The notes beneath the pieces are model-generated. The model worked only from the letters and a program-made list of their open reading frames with translations. It made no database searches and was not told where the DNA came from. A stretch of 64,000 bases of DNA from Bacillota bacterium (lineage in GTDB: Bacteria; Bacillota_I; Bacilli_A; Izemoplasmatales; UBA1188): positions 33,208-97,207 of the forward strand of contig JAEYPN010000014.1 in NCBI GenBank assembly GCA_023410715.1, given 5' to 3'. Both the position numbers and the translations under genes were made by a program. Shown piece by piece: positions 63,552 to 64,000 of this stretch; positions within the stretch are counted from its first letter, which is position 1; each line of letters opens with the position of its first letter.

Positions 63552-64000
63552 GGGAAAACCTTAGTGTTATAATAAGTTCATCACAACGTCTCAAACACAG
63601 GAGGTTTTCCCATGAATGATTTTACCACAAAAATTATAAGTTGTCCCCTAAAAGGTGAAAAAATTGATGAAACTATTAAAGAATTAATTAGATCAGAGGT
63701 TGAAAGAGCCGTCAATGACCTACTTAAAATCGAACTATAAAAATTACTCAACTATCAAAAATATGAACGAAGTGGACTAAGTAAGACAAATTCAAGGAAT
63801 GGTTCTTATGAAAGAGAACTTAATACTAGTTATGGTGTATTAAATCTAGTTATTCCTAGAGAACGAAATTCAAAGTTTGAATCACCAATTGTTCCTAAGT
63901 ATGAACGTAGAGACACAAGGACTGAAGAAATAATTGTTAAGTTATTTCAAACTGGACTATCAACTGAAGAGATATCAATTATCGTTGAATCTCTTTATGA
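63552..64000 (+). mobile_element. IS256-family element, left part
   Basis: The element is cut by the window edge. Its left portion holds GGGAAAACCT (63552-63561), an extended -10 TGTTATAAT (63565-63573) and AGGTTTTCCC (63602-63611), just before the transposase. The inverted repeat spans the promoter and may be part of the terminal repeat or a read-through guard. The exact left end is not determined. Confidence 0.7.
63612..64000 (+). pseudogene. IS256-family transposase, premature stop and truncated by window
   Basis: It starts ATG 63612 after AGGAGG. The frame has a TAA at 63738-63740 (codon 43), then continues in the same frame KLLNYQKYERSG, NSRNGSYERELNTSYGVLNL, VIPRERNSKFESPIV, TEEIIVKLFQTGLSTEEI, the typical N-terminal layout of IS256/mutator transposases. 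The stop falls where Gln (CAA) is plausible. The catalytic DDE region lies beyond the window. Restart from an internal codon seems unlikely. Confidence 0.8.

Noticed and set aside
30032..63740. Reassignment of TAA or TAG to Gln
   Set aside because: Intact genes throughout the window end in TAA at the expected family length, so the stops in the remnants are decay.
1..64000. Mycoplasma-type code with TGA as Trp
   Set aside because: TGA ends many full-length genes, often in ATGA overlaps, and conserved Trp codons are TGG.
1..64000. tRNA, rRNA or CRISPR arrays
   Set aside because: I looked for the conserved T-loop sequence, rRNA segments and regularly spaced repeats and saw none.

Overview
The window is 64 kb of a very AT-rich, densely packed bacterial chromosome. 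TGA is used as a normal stop (for example the SGNH hydrolase ending at 32220 and thiT ending at 34210) and Trp is TGG, so the standard code applies. Lipoproteins with Thr/Ser/Lys-rich linkers, YlmH, YidD, GerW/YtfJ, a YtxK-ackA pair and a short DnaE with a degraded PHP domain fit a Firmicutes-derived lineage near the Acholeplasmatales/Izemoplasmatales (Mycoplasmatota). A murE-like Mur ligase is present, so a complete lack of wall chemistry cannot be assumed. The taxonomic placement is inference.

Region 1 (1-29013) is a large carbohydrate-uptake and processing locus. It opens with the tail of a probable LacI-family regulator overlapping a cytoplasmic glycosidase-like gene. A control region follows with a perfect CG-centred palindrome (1127-1140) and a TTGACT-17-TAAAAT promoter whose start lies under a second LacI-type operator (1381-1395). 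One long run of same-strand genes then extends to 27591: a 1135-aa Ig-repeat lipoprotein, a solute-binding lipoprotein, a secreted glycosidase-like lipoprotein, three FAD oxidoreductases, a 999-aa membrane-anchored binding protein, two pairs of ABC permeases, an NHL/TPR/Yip1 protein, a DUF5696-type protein and two sialate-O-acetylesterase-like SGNH enzymes. A fourth FAD oxidoreductase follows a terminator. Two enzyme types occur as one lipoprotein and one cytosolic copy, which suggests the same chemistry on both sides of the membrane. No transporter ATPase is encoded here, so a shared MsmX-like ATPase is presumably elsewhere. The substrate is unknown.

Region 2 (29040-55810) is mostly conserved chromosome: a pseudouridine-kinase-like PfkB protein, a decayed GH94-like phosphorylase, YlmH, two small SGNH hydrolases, a BaiN/HI0933 flavoprotein, a TPP riboswitch with thiT, MFS and CPA2 transporters, a CvpA-like protein, YidD, a DUF2953/GerW pair, YtxK-AckA, DnaE, a MurE-like ligase, a B12-binding radical SAM protein, a DUF5131 protein, UvrB, a one-chain serine dehydratase and an RlmCD-like rRNA methylase. 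Promoters are often extended -10 boxes only 10-20 nt before a GGTGA-type ribosome binding site.

Region 3 (55820-64000) is accessory: a Fic protein, a PH-like membrane protein, a DUF4143 ATPase, an XRE regulator with a CPBP protease in a segment of less AT-biased codon use, a NUDIX hydrolase, a decayed nitrilase-family gene, a double GNAT protein, a short pyrophosphatase-like protein, a decayed membrane gene and the left end of a broken IS256-family element. Several pseudogenes here carry TAA/TAG where Gln or Trp is expected, as in C-to-T decay. The IS has a hairpin that could mask its transposase ribosome binding site in read-through transcripts.
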